From Osedax fenrisi (Eukaryota; Annelida; Polychaeta; Sabellida; Siboglinidae): a stretch of DNA of 64,000 nucleotides. The notes below the pieces were generated by a model that was not told the origin of the DNA, ran no database searches, and was given only the letters and a program-made list of their open reading frames with translations. The stretch lies in contig OZ025240.1 of assembly GCA_964019155.1 (NCBI GenBank), positions 97,590,186 through 97,654,185 of the forward strand, in the 5' to 3' direction. Within the stretch, counting starts at the first letter, position 1, and every line of letters begins with the position of its first letter. A program made the translations under genes and the position numbers. Below, piece after piece: positions 10,338-21,664 of this stretch.

Positions 10338-10537
10338 CTAATATAATAAGATATATTTATTAAGTTTGTATATATATATACAGTTATCTATAGATATATT
10401 ATAATGATATAATATTAAGAATGATTCAAATATTCAATAGATGACAATGTTTATTTAAATGGTTCATTATACAGTCTATTCATAATATTAACATATTTAG
10501 ATATATAAATACTATACACTGATATAACACTGGTAAT
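10338..10537. other. Upstream region of unit A gene 1
   Basis: AT-rich, and the likely location of the promoter or a 5' UTR intron. The sequence just before the ATG (CTTATTATATTAG) resembles the acceptor that precedes exon 2, so a non-coding first exon further upstream is possible. I could not identify a TATA box with confidence among the many TA runs. Confidence 0.35.
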
Positions 10538-11390
10538 AGTGTTTGAAATGAACCCAACTACTGGTGCTTCGAAGCTTCACTCAAAAAAATTTATAGTTCA
10601 AAGTTCATTTGTAAAATAATTCAAGAGTTCGAACCTGCTTCATAAATTAGTGGAATAGTTCGAACTTACTTCAAAACTCTAAAAAGATGAGTGAAGCTTC
10701 GAAGTCTTATTAATAATATTATTATTGTTATTGTTATTCTTTTTGGTAGATTCTTTCCATCATATCTATGAACTTAGATTAAGTTTTCACTTATAACCAT
10801 ATGGCTCTATAGATTATAATGTCCCTTCGAAACCGTTCCCATGTTAAGACTATTATTAAAACCATTTATTTTTACAAAATTATATAAGATCACTTCTAAA
10901 TATTATTCTAATACTTATATTAATATCCCTACGGGATTTACACCCTCAAACTAATACCTTTTTCTTTAATTCAATTTTAAAGTATTTGTCAAAGCTCTAT
11001 TTTAAATAAAAATGATAAATATTGCTAATGATGTAAAATAAAACTAATATATAATACTTATAATTATATAATTATTATTAGTATAATATAATACTTATAT
11101 AATAATTCATATTATCTTTTCTATTGGTTTATAATATTTCCTGGTACCTTATTTATCTATGATAAAATAGAATTAATAAAGATATACAATTGTGTTATTA
11201 CATTTTTAAATTGACAATATATATCAACGATTCGGTCCAGGATTGTAATTAAATAATAGTTCGGGTTAGTTTTAAACAAAGCTTCAGTTCGGTTCGGGAC
11301 CGTTATTTTTTTAAATGTGAGCTTCAGTTCGGGTTCAAATAAGGCAAGCTTCAGTTCGTAATGTTTCGGTGCGGGTTCATTTCGAACACT
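10538..11390. mobile_element. hAT-like non-autonomous element, 853 bp, in unit A
   Basis: The ends are inverted repeats: AGTGTTTGAAATGAACCC on the left and GGGTTCATTTCGAACACT on the right. Flanks are near-identical direct repeats, ACTGGTAAT (10529-10537) and ACTGGTTAAT (11391-11400). Units B and C carry a single ACTGGTTAA at the equivalent place (about 31468, 40881) and no element, so they look like empty sites. An inner inverted pair, CTTCGAAGCTTCACTC and GAGTGAAGCTTCGAAG, lies at about 10567 and 10690, and many GTTCGGGTT/CTTCAGTTCG motifs are inside. There is no transposase. Confidence 0.72.
10725..10925 (-). mobile_element. Headless SINE fragment nested in the hAT-like element
   Basis: It matches the tail and body of the intronic SINE (ATTATTGTTATTG tail, then a CCTTCGAAACCG landmark and ATAAGATCACTTCTAAATA) but lacks the tRNA-like head. 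It lies inside the hAT-like element, so it was carried along or inserted earlier and then decayed. Confidence 0.65.
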
Positions 11391-11628
11391 ACTGGTTAAT
11401 ATAATTTGGGTTACATAAATATTTTCTAGACTAGTTTTTTGCATTGATTATAAATATGTAATTAGTTTTTTTCAGATCAGATCAAGTATTTTTTTATTTA
11501 ACTGACATTTTAAGACAAAATTAACAAATTTTTTGACAAATTATTTTTCAGAAATTTTAAAATATATACATATTACTATTTAATACAAATTATACACATT
11601 ATTATATACTCTTTATATATGGTATTTA

Positions 11629-11663
<35 letters not shown>

Positions 11664-11843
11664 ATTTAATATATGGTATACATATATTGTGCACTGTAGA
11701 GACAAGTAACCGAATATGGACAGTGATCGAATACGGAAACTCTCGGTATCTGAGAATAACATATTCATAATTAAACATAAATACATTATTTCCAAATTTA
11801 TAAATAAAAAAGCATTACTTCATATATATAATTCCATATATTC
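11391..11843. other. AT-rich spacer with an inverted-repeat-element end
   Basis: About 11697-11760 reads like the end of the TA-flanked element found at 16874-17623: a CAAGTAACCGAATATGGACA stretch followed by ACTCTCGGTATCTGAGA. The remainder is A/T with a (TA)n run at 11632-11661. No gene was seen. Confidence 0.45.
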
Positions 11844-12299
11844 TTGCCTCATATAAAGTATTGTAACATATTTTGGGGAAATACATATAAATCTAATGTA
11901 TCATGCATATATATTCTTCAAAAGCGAATGATAAGGATTATATGTAAAAAACATTTTTTACATCATACTAGTGGACTATTTATTGATAATTCTTTATTTA
12001 AAATAAATGAAATTACATATATAAGTACATGTGAATTTATGTTTACAATTTTCAATGATCTTCATCCTGTTATAACAAATGCATTTTTTTCTGTAACTTC
12101 ATCATCTCACAACACTAGGAGCATAAATAATTTCTCAATTATTAATTTCAAAAAAGAACTATGCAGAAGAACATTAATATACATTGGACCAATTACCTGG
12201 AATAAGCTTGGTAATATTTTAAAAAATATTTCAAATTATAAATTATTCAGGAAACGTATGTATAAAAATTTGTTATCTTCTTACTCAGTATACTTATAA
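11844..12299 (+). pseudogene. C-terminal fragment of a non-LTR retrotransposon reverse transcriptase
   Basis: A 151-codon open frame encodes the region after the RT catalytic core that is shared by Jockey/CR1-type elements. Landmarks are LQKRMIRII near residue 26, a FDxHNTR-like HNTRS near residue 89, and GPITWNKLGNI near residue 118, followed by a Lys-rich helix. The catalytic YxDD region and the endonuclease are absent, so the element is 5'-truncated and dead. It lies inside the repeat region shared with unit D, where the copy is shorter. Confidence 0.7.
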
Positions 12300-13330
12300 T
12301 CTAAATATCATTTTTCTAATTTTAAATCTGGTATCATGTATTTTATCTAATATTGTATTATATACTAAGATCCACATTTTATTCTTATTTTAATTTATTG
12401 ACGTTTATGTACAAATTTAAAAAAAATTAATACTTTTGAGTGTTTTACTTTACAATTTTTATTTCCCCGACATTAATAATATTATTTTACTGAATATTTG
12501 CATTTTATATTTGAATTTACTTTCATGTTTTCTTTCTTTTTAATAGACGTTTATGTAAAAATAATAAAATTAAAAAAACTTTTAGGTATTTCATTTTTCT
12601 TTAGTATTTTCTTTAGTATTTTTTATTTCCCTCTGACTAATATATTATTTGACTTTATTTTTAATTACATAAACATTTTGTATTGAATCTTTTTTCTTGT
12701 ATATTTGATTATACTTCTTTATTTTATTTCTCTTTATTGACACTTATATAAAAATTAGTAATTAAAACTAACATTTTAGTTTAAAAAATTATTTTACATT
12801 CTTTACATTATTATAAAGTATTACAAAAAAATTCCTAAAACTTATTTACTGAAATAAAGTTATGAAAAAAAAAAAAAAATGTTACATACAGTTCTTACCA
12901 TCTTTCTTGATATTCTTTTTGTTATGTTTTATTCAGTTTTATTCAGTTTTACTTCATTTTACTTCATTTTGTTCTTCTTTTATACTAATACATCTATATA
13001 TTTGTTTAGTGTATTATTTTATAGTAATAATACTTATAGTAATAATATAATATTTATTTTAGTCATTTATTTATAAATAATTAAATTATGATTTCATAAT
13101 TGTATGGCAAGTTCAAACAATTTATATTATTTTTCTATTTTATTCATTGTATTGTATCTATGTAAACAGGAAGTCATCTAATATTTTATAATATTTTATT
13201 TATTTAGTTTTTTGAAATTGCTTTAAAATTAAGGGTAATTGTCTCGATAAGCTTTAGCTTCTACAAAAACCCTGGTGTAAACCTAAATCTGATAATAATA
13301 ATAATTATATAAATAATCTAAATAAGTATT
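12300..13330 (+). mobile_element. Probable 3' untranslated part of the LINE remnant
   Basis: AT-rich sequence follows the RT fragment to about 13290-13330, where a CCCTGGTGTAAACC stretch precedes an ATAAT-type simple tail, the kind of end many non-LTR elements have. Short frames inside (12498-12686, 12862-13050) are hydrophobic by composition only, and I do not call them genes. Confidence 0.45.
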
Positions 13331-13349
13331 TTCATTTTTTTAATTATTC

Positions 13350-14760
13350 AAAATAGTGCAGATATTTACAATAAACTGATTTTTTTATTTTGTTTTTAAA
13401 TTTATGAAAAAAAATTCACCTTAAAACCTTCTCAAGAATATAGAAATGTATCGATATAAAACATAATAATATATTATTAAAAACTAAAGCATTATAAACA
13501 TTATATATAATTGCTATATATATTTTCAAATATTAATTAAGTTATAAGCATATATCTAGATGTCATATAAATCCATAATATTTTAAACTCAAACTGATTT
13601 CCATAAAAATCGCGTACGGTATAATATTAATGCCTCCAATGAATCTAAATATAAAAATGTTATTATTTAGATACTTATACCCTAATTGTATTATTAATTA
13701 ATAAAATAATAAAAATTAGTAAATTAATTACTAATTAAATAACATTACATTATTCATAAAATGAATTATAAATAATGTAATTGTAATTTATCTGATTGGT
13801 TCATCAATAATATATAGTTTATCTAGAGGTATATAGTATTTCCGAAATGGGTATCTTTATCTATTGAATAAAAAGATTAAATAACATCATAATAATATCT
13901 ATAATCATATAATATTAATATATTGTAATTTTTGAATAAAACAATTGAGTAATAAAATTGTAAGACCATTTAGTGTTAAAGTGTCATTATTAGGTTAATT
14001 TCCCCTATATACTTTCTAATATGATTTGAGAGTTTGTTATTAAACTTTTAAATTATTTGCATCGATTTTAATTCAACATTGTCATAATTTGAAATGTATT
14101 CTAAAGCAAACTTGATCTCAGTATAGTTTTGTATGAATCATATGTGATCATTGTAAAACATAATGAATTTATATTGATTTTTTTGCTCTAGATATATGAC
14201 ATTTTTGAAGTACAATATCGATTCTCATTATTTAAAAATGTAGGTGTCTTAAATATTTAAAATAAAATTAATTATATTTTACAATGTGCCGAAAATATGT
14301 TGTATTTTTCATAATTTGTATTAATTTATTCACTTTTACCTAAGCAACATCAATTTTAATAATACCGAAACCCTAAGTGAACGTAATATCGACACCCCAT
14401 ATTATCTCAGAGTTAAACAAACTAAATTAAAACAGCTATTACATGTATATACTTAATTAATACTTATACATACAATTTGGAAATATTTAATTTAGAAATA
14501 ATAAAGTCATGGTAATTTATTATTAGGGTGTCGGCATTCGAGTACTCTCCCCTTTGTGACATGTATAATTGTAGTAATGAAAATAGTGTATTTTTCGATA
14601 TATTTTATTATTTATTATGCATTGAATTTCGTACCTTGCCATCATATGCAAATGTAATAGAGAAAGCGATAAGTAAATTATTCTGTTATATATATACATC
14701 TATTATATACTTCTTTTATATCACAGTGTTTATATAAATGCATGATTACATTAGATATCA
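13350..14760. repeat. Second copy of the gene-flanking spacer block within unit A
   Basis: Collinear with about 5530-7560 of the same unit but lacking the foldback element. A 69-codon frame at 14528-14737 (+) begins after an acceptor-like TTATTATTAG and reads EYSPLCDMYNCSNEN before a hydrophobic end. The related copy near 7262 keeps the first part but has stops later. This could be a relic of a membrane-protein exon, or chance. Confidence 0.5.
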
Positions 14761-15449
14761 GTTCAAGATGTGATTTATCTTTAGTTTCATCACATTTTAT
14801 AATAACATAATATTATGTATTGATATATTTAATAATATTTTTATTTAGTATGTATTGTATTATATTTATATTTAATTTTGTATTGTCGGCTTTTTATTGT
14901 ATATTTAAAATTTAAATATATTCTTTTGTGAAAACTCAGTATATATTTTTGTGGTACATTATCACTAAGATTAACATTGAGATAATATATTACAGATATT
15001 ATTTTAAATCCCTCATTTCTATCATCACCTAAATGGCAATAAATATGTGAAAACATTATTTAAAAAAAATCCTATGAGGGTCTGGTAATTATCAGGGGGA
15101 CTTGCCTCAGCAGCCCCCTCCCGTGGCTACGGAACTGATAACATATATATATATATATATATATATATTAGCATGTCTGTGTCTGTGTGTATGTAGAATT
15201 ATAGAATCATGTACTTTTACTGTTATATTAATATGATAGTGACATTATAATGATATTAATAGTATGTGTATATTGTAGTATATAGTATATATTGTAGTTA
15301 ATACCTACTATACTACTTGCAATTTGTAGATAGTTGATAACTATGAATATATAGTGATACATGGGCATGAATGACATTGCCGACATTGCCCGAATTACAG
15401 GAACTACAATATATTAACTATACATAATATCAATAAAAATGCAATTCAC

Positions 15450-15488
<39 letters not shown>

Positions 15489-15539
15489 TTACTTGCAGTA
15501 ATATACAAACTCAATGACCAAAAGAACTGGATAGATCCA
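14761..15539. other. AT-rich spacer
   Basis: Contains a short G/C-rich stretch near 15090-15130 (GGGGGACTTGCC, GCAGCCCCCTCCCG), (TA)n runs at 15143 and 15457, and nothing else that I recognise. The G/C-rich stretch recurs at about 63925-63965 and, shortened, at about 32017 and 41430. Confidence 0.5.
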
Positions 15540-15700
15540 GGAGGGTACTATACTATATTTATCTACCTCTATATCTCTATTTATCTCTATTTATATCGCC
15601 TTATCGCTCTCCTCTTCCACCCTCCATCCCATACCTTTCCCATTCCTCCCTTTATCTCTAACTAGCCCTATTCCCCCCTCTCTCTCTCGATATATATACA
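15540..15700. repeat. Pyrimidine-rich tract, second type
   Basis: C/T-biased on the plus strand (CTACCTCTATATCTC, CCCATTCCTCCC). Related tracts are in B (about 32330-32480) and C (about 41745-41890). It differs in sequence from the tract near 2403. Confidence 0.65.
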
Positions 15701-15889
15701 AATGAAAACCAATAGACGGATAACACACCACAATCGGTTAATTAAACTTGTATTATTAAATTTAAAAATGTATATGTTAATAATATTGACCTAATATATA
15801 ATTTCAAAATAATAAATACTTATTTTAGATATACATATAAATACATATACTTTGATACACATATAAATAAAAATAATGTATTCTATATA

Positions 15890-15901
15890 TATATGTGTTA
15901 A

Positions 15902-15955
<54 letters not shown>

Positions 15956-16062
15956 TACAATGTAAATAATATATATGCGTATTATATTATATATATATAT
16001 ATATATATATAATTATACAATGTAAATAATATATATGCGTATTATATTATAATTATGTATTA
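15890..16062. repeat. (TA)n with a local tandem duplication
   Basis: The segment ATTATACAATGTAAATAATA plus its following ATATGCGTATTATATTAT occurs twice, near 15952 and 16012, separated by (TA)n. Units B and C have one copy. Confidence 0.7.
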
Positions 16063-16499
16063 TAGGTCAATGCATCTATAGGAATGCACCTACGGAAATG
16101 TAAATATGTTGACTGACCTTGCGAGATCACGTCTGCTTAGTATTGTTGTATTTCGGTGTCGTCTGAAGATCCAAGTGTTCAATTAGAAAACGTATTAAAC
16201 GTATTGAATATAGGTAAATATATAGATATATTCAAGTGTGCGAAATAATAATAATAACAATTATGTGTTTAATAAATAATAGTAAATAAATAAATAATTT
16301 ATTTAAAATTTAAAATTTTTCAAATTATTATTTACAAATTATTATGTAAACAATTTATTATATGCATATATAATAATTAAATTCATTATACATACGTAAT
16401 TCAATTATACATTTTAATTATTTCTTTGATTTTATATAATATATAATTGTATATATCAATATATTATTTGTTATTAAATACCAATTAATTAATAACAAT

Positions 16500-16539
<40 letters not shown>

Positions 16540-16540
<1 letters not shown>

Positions 16541-16818
16541 ATTTTTTGTTATTTTTATTTGGTGGAGTCCTTTCATCCCATCCGGGAACTTAGATGAGGT
16601 TTTAATATTATAACCATGTGGCTTATATGCCCTTCGAAGCCGATCTCCTGTTAATGTATTCATTGCTTTTACACGATCCTATCATTTATTTATACATATT
16701 TATATAATATAATTTCTAAATATTATTTCAAGACCTATTTTAATGGTCCGGGTGGGACTTGAATCTGTGTCCTAATGATTTAGTGTATGATGCCTTATCC
16801 AATTGATCCACACGGGTT
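16540..16818 (-). mobile_element. Diverged tRNA-derived SINE (second subtype), unit A
   Basis: It shares the GGTGGAGTCCTTTCATCCC and CCCTTCGAAGCCG landmarks with the intronic SINE, but the promoter boxes are degraded: box B reads GATTCAAGTCCC on the minus strand. Equivalents lie in B (about 33410-33696) and C (about 42806-43093). Confidence 0.7.
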
Positions 16819-16873
16819 ATATGATCTACATGCTCATATACTGATATTTTATACATATTTGCATCTGATGCTA

Positions 16874-17623
16874 GGGGAAAGTAACCTAATATGGACACTT
16901 TAACAATAAATGATCTTAATATTTTATGACTCATTATTTCAAAAATTACAATATATTAATATTATATGATTATAGATATTATTGTGATTTTAAAATTTTA
17001 TTTAATCTTTTAATTTAATGGATAACGGGGGTATCCGTATTCGGTATATCCATGTCTGAATACGGACATCCCATGTTATAACAATGACACCCTATATACC
17101 ACTAGATAAACTATATATTATTATTTGTATTTTTATATTTTTATGAAAATCAAAATAGTTCATACGCTGCTCGATGATTGGTTATAGGGTGACCGTATTA
17201 AGAAATCTATAGATTAAACACTATATATAGTGTCCATATTAGGGACATATATGACCTCTAGATATATGCTTATAAATTAATTAATATTTGATAACAAATA
17301 GAGAATTTATATATATAATATTTAGAATGCTTTAGTTTTTAATAATATAGTGTTATATTTTATATCTATACATTTGTATATTCTTGAGAAGTTCCGTATT
17401 CAGTTACTTTCCCACTTTTTCATAATTTAAAATCGTAATAAAAAAATCAGTTTATTGGATATATCAGCAATATTTTGAAAAATTAAAAAATTAAAATACT
17501 TTTTTTAGACTATTTATGTAATTATGAATATTGTATTCATTAAACATTTTGTTGTAGGATTTATGGTTTCTGAGATACCGAGAGTGTCCGTATTCGGGCA
17601 CTGTCCGCATTCAGTTACTTTCA
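16874..17623. mobile_element. TA-flanked inverted-repeat element (mariner-like MITE), about 750 bp
   Basis: The ends are GGGGAAAGTAACC on the left and, on the other strand, GGTGAAAGTAACT on the right. Both continue into an AAT..GGACA stretch. TA lies on each side. Unit B reads straight across the site (GATGCTA then CACACTTACATA, about 33738), an empty site. Inside, about 17130-17480 is an inverted copy of the dispersed repeat at 5530-5990. No transposase frame. Confidence 0.65.
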
Positions 17624-17798
17624 CCTACACTTACATATCTTGGTAACTGTCCAAGATGAGTATTTATGGTTGAAGTTAACCCGTATTTAAACCCCAGTGA
17701 CCTCTAGGTTAGATTCTATATCAATATAACCATGTTTCATTATGAGATATACTTTATATAACTTTATATATTTTAATTATATTGAGTAACCCCTTTGT

Positions 17799-17850
<52 letters not shown>

Positions 17851-18048
17851 TAATAAATTTTACAAAATGTATTATTTAAACTTGTTTTTTATTTATTAAT
17901 TGTATTTGTATCCCACCTCACTTATTTCTATTATTATTCATATTTCTATTGTTAATCACACGATTTTATATTATTTCATTATATCACAATTAAGTGACAT
18001 GCAGTATAAGTTTCGTTTACATTATTTATTGTTAACTTATATATTATA
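17624..18048. other. AT-rich spacer
   Basis: It begins with a stretch shared with B and C (GGTTGAAGTTAACCCGTATT), then diverges from them. A (TA)n run lies at 17806-17847. No gene was seen. Confidence 0.5.
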
Positions 18049-18241
<193 letters not shown>

Positions 18242-18692
18242 GAAAGGTTTATTGACTCAATGAAAATGATATACGTTTATTTGTTTATATGCGTCAAGTT
18301 AAAATAATAAAACAAATAAATAAATAAATAAATAAATACACGAATAATTACGCAAAATTAGTAGGTAATATTTTACATAATACGATAAATTTAAATTGTT
18401 GATGGATTTGTATATCTTAGAAATTATATAATATAAGATATAAACAAATATGTGTTCTAAGCAAAGGCTTATCACTTACACAATATCGTGTAATTCGATG
18501 TTGTATACAAATGAACAGCTCCACCTACATAGGTTGATATTCTGGAAAAATATGTTATTTATAATACAGTATCAAATTATATACATTTAAAATTAAATTA
18601 AATTAAAATATTAAAAATAAGTGATTATTACGATATATTACATTTACGTTCACATAAATTAGATTACTTATAATTCTTCAGCATCCATACGA

Positions 18693-18726
<34 letters not shown>

Positions 18727-19206
18727 TATAATTACATAAAGAATATACATCCGATGATTTCATATCCACCGCATGATTATATCATCAGCGTATATGATTA
18801 ATTTATCTAAACAAATTAATTTCTATCCACGTAAATACGTTTAAATCACTTGCAGCTTTATTTACTCTTCTATGTTAGGTTACCATTACACACCATCACT
18901 CACGGTTTCATCGTCTCTATTCTCACTAACCTCCCTGGAATCAACTCCCTCCATCCCTCGAAACCATTAACACCCGACTCCCACATTCAAACACATACTA
19001 AAGAATGACCTCCTTTGAACTTTGAACTTCAACTATATAAGTTGTCACCACGTTGAACACTCGCGCTCGTACTACTTTCATTACTTTTATCATATATAAC
19101 ATTATCGCACTACGAATTGTACAACTAAAGCAATATCATAATGATCATCATGCGCAAGCATAACCTCATCACTCCATTACAAACTATGCATGTACATATA
19201 ACATAC
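18242..19206. other. Spacer unique to unit A
   Basis: AT-rich to about 18860, then of higher G+C to 19200. A CTATATAAG stretch lies near 19033, upstream of TTGAACACTCGCGC, and could be a TATA-type core promoter, but no transcript can be tied to it. No coding frame was seen. Confidence 0.4.
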
Positions 19207-19360
19207 TAGGGGCGCTGCAACAGGGGAGAACCAAGGGATATATCCCCCTACTTTAAAATCTAGGGGACCTCCTATGTATTGGTCCCCTCCACTTTTACCA
19301 CAAAATGTATTTTGATTGATTGGTCCCTCCTACATACACACCATCGTTCCAGCGCCCCTA
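19207..19360. mobile_element. Small MITE with TAGGGGCGCTG terminal inverted repeats
   Basis: Perfect 11-bp inverted ends, TAGGGGCGCTG at 19207-19217 and its complement at 19350-19360, enclose 132 bp with an inner GGGGACC/GGTCCCC fold. Flanks AACATAC and AACATC may be a decayed target duplication. Non-coding. Confidence 0.6.
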
Positions 19361-19430
19361 AACATCACCAGTACTATTTCCTTATTATTTCTACTACACT
19401 CCCGCTGACCTCTGACCCTCTGACCGCGCG

Positions 19431-19603
19431 CCCATTCCAGGTAGCCTCCACCTCCGACTCGCTGTTAACCTTCATCACCATCTTACCTTTCATCACCCTC
19501 TCACCTAATCATTGCGCCCATTCCCGCCGTCCTCTTACCCTCTCACCTAATCACATCACGCCCATTCCAGGTAGCCTCCACCTCCGACTCTCTGTTAACC
19601 TTC
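19431..19603 (+). repeat. Imperfect 130-bp tandem duplication of a splice acceptor and exon start
   Basis: CCCATTCCAG|GTAGCCTCC and the next 22 bases, as far as CTGTTAACCTTC, occur at 19431-19473 and again at 19561-19603, with one base change. Only the second copy continues into conserved acyltransferase sequence; the first runs into unrelated ATCACCATC sequence. The first acceptor is a decoy or remnant. Confidence 0.75.
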
Positions 19604-19789
19604 GGCGCCGTAGTAACCGACGGCTACGGGTTCTGCTACAACCCTTGCGGCGACCACATCAACTACATGGTGTCGTCGTGGCGACAGAGCACCCACACCG
19701 CAGGCCCCGCCTTCTCCGCAGCCGTACGACGAGCTCTCTGCGACGGACACGACCTTCTCGCCGGCGAACAGCAACGAGCCTCAACGTAA
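19571..19789 (+). CDS. Terminal exon fragment of a choline/carnitine O-acyltransferase
   Basis: After the acceptor TTCCAG, frame 19571-19789 encodes 72 residues and ends in TAA. It begins VASTSDSLLTFG and continues GAVVTDGYGFCYNP and then HINYMVSSW, which matches the C-terminal signature of the carnitine/choline acyltransferase family (a STS, then a G-x-V-V-x-D-G-Y-G-x-x-Y-N motif, then an S-S-F/W stretch). In the family this part forms the acyl-acceptor side of the active-site tunnel. The catalytic His is encoded earlier and is not in this window. Composition is G+C-rich, unlike the surroundings. No other exon was found upstream, so this is either the last exon of a gene whose other exons lie beyond or a captured fragment. 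Choline acetyltransferase and carnitine acetyltransferase cannot be told apart from this piece. Confidence 0.68.
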   Translation, partial: VASTSDSLLTFGAVVTDGYGFCYNPCGDHINYMVSSWRQSTHTAGPAFSAAVRRALCDGHDLLAGEQQRAST

Positions 19790-19889
19790 CTATCACGATG
19801 TAGCTGTGCCTGTATTCACGATAACCATTAATACTATATATATACTCTATGATACTACTAGTGATTTAGTTGATTGCAACGAGCATCAA

Positions 19890-19928
<39 letters not shown>

Positions 19929-20030
19929 CTCTATATACTACTAGTGATTTAATGATAATACGCAACAACCATTAATACTATATACATATACTCTATGATA
20001 CACTTAGTGATTTAGTTGATATTTAAATTG
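19770..20030. repeat. Three imperfect tandem copies overlapping the acyltransferase exon end
   Basis: The pattern GCAACGAGC(C/A)TCAA, then a TACTCTATGATAC(T)ACT and AGTGATTTAGTTGAT stretch, occurs three times with decay (about 19770, 19877 and 19960). The first copy starts in the last codons of the exon. Units B and C carry one copy of the later part. Confidence 0.6.
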
Positions 20031-20484
20031 GCTCGAGAGTGAATAGTACACCAGTGACAATTTAAACAATATTCAAATTAAATATCTCACAACATAAAAA
20101 CACACGATCATCAATAACCTGCTATCTACTTTATAGTTTAATTCTATTTAAACGATATTGTCGAGTAGTATTTAAATGGTATTTAACTAGCCTCCTAAGT
20201 ATACACACACACTCTCTTGATTCACCGAATCTTAATCGTCTTAATATTACTATTATATTCGAGTAATATTTAGATCTAACTCGAGTTTAATAATCAAAAT
20301 TTAGATTCGAGAAGTTAACCTCTGTCTCACCTACGCATATCGTGAATTAGTACGCTTCTATTCGATAGATGACCGCATTCGTTCTATATCCGCAACTACT
20401 GATTAACCTTACCTGTATTATTTAGATGCGATGACGGTTTGCAAGCAAAGCTCTAACTGACATATACATCGTGTAACCTCTACT

Positions 20485-20529
<45 letters not shown>

Positions 20530-20931
20530 TTATGAATGTGACATATATGAATTTATCATCTCTTTTATATATATATATATATATATATAATCTATTATTA
20601 TTCTATGCATGGATTATGTTATTACTTGCAAGTATTATTGTGTATTCTATATACGAGTATTTAGTTTAAAAGTGTAATTTTATAATAGTTTAATTAATTA
20701 GTTTTTAATTTTATATTAAAATAAATATTAAAATAACTTGATTTTTTTATTTGGAAATAAGCTATAGGATCTATACTAAAATAGAATTCAATAATAATAG
20801 AAACTATACTTCACTATGAAGTAATTCAATATCGGTATGAGAATTATTTTTTAAATTAATTTTTAAATATAATTATTAATCAATAAGTATTTATTTTTAT
20901 TAAATTAATTTTATTTAAATTAATTTTTAAA
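20031..20931. other. AT-rich spacer to the end of unit A
   Basis: Shared with B (34130-34960) and C (48450-49278). Contains (TA)n runs at 20491 and 20567. A local duplication of about 60 bp lies at 20850-20950. No gene was seen. Confidence 0.6.
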
Positions 20932-21414
20932 TATAATTATTAATTATTAAGTATTTATTTTTTTAAATTAAACATCAATATATATTGGCTATATCTTATG
21001 ACAATATTTTATGTAAAGAATAAATCATGTTTATCTGATTAAATCATGTCTATCTCTTTAATTGATTACTATTTAAAGTAATGTTTCTATATAATTCAAC
21101 ATGGAATACATTAATAAGCTAACTAATTAATAATGAAATATATTGAGGCTGACTCTATATTATATGAAACCGGAATATTAAATACCTGAGATAATGTTCC
21201 TGAAACCCCAACCTACAAATGAATCCGGTATAGGGTACTATATTGATATGTTAAGTTACATTTTCTGTACTTAATAATAGTGGTTAAATTAATTAACCTT
21301 TTACGTGGGTATATAAATATTAGGAAAGTTATAAAACATGTTATGATGTTTAGGTAGGTTATACCTTTTTAAATAGTTAATTAATGTCTAGTCATTATTC
21401 TACTTTATCTAGAG

Positions 21415-21664
21415 TAGTAGTTCCCATCTTTTTTAGTCATAACCCTTTTTTTGATAATTCCTAATTACAAAATATAACATGACCCAATGAACATTTTTAT
21501 TTTTTTGATTTTGTAACAAATTTGTATTACATTATAATACAGGAGCATTTTTTTTTAATTACAATTTTTGGATAACAAATTTTTAAATTAATAATTGTAT
21601 CATGACCCGAACAATAAACCCAATGACACACGTTTAGGTTATGACCCATAGGTTGAGACCACTG
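21415..21664. mobile_element. hAT-like MITE (unit B copy)
   Basis: Same 250-bp element and ATCTAGAG flanks as at 485-734, at the orthologous position. Confidence 0.8.

Noticed and set aside
16418..16934. Minus-strand short frames at 16418-16663 and 16740-16934
   Set aside because: They read through the SINE and (TA)n sequence and have no conserved counterpart in units B or C.
19279..19803. 174-codon Arg/Pro-rich open frame on the plus strand
   Set aside because: It overlaps the acyltransferase exon in another frame. Its Arg-rich composition follows from G/C-rich codons read out of frame, and it crosses a MITE and a duplicated acceptor.
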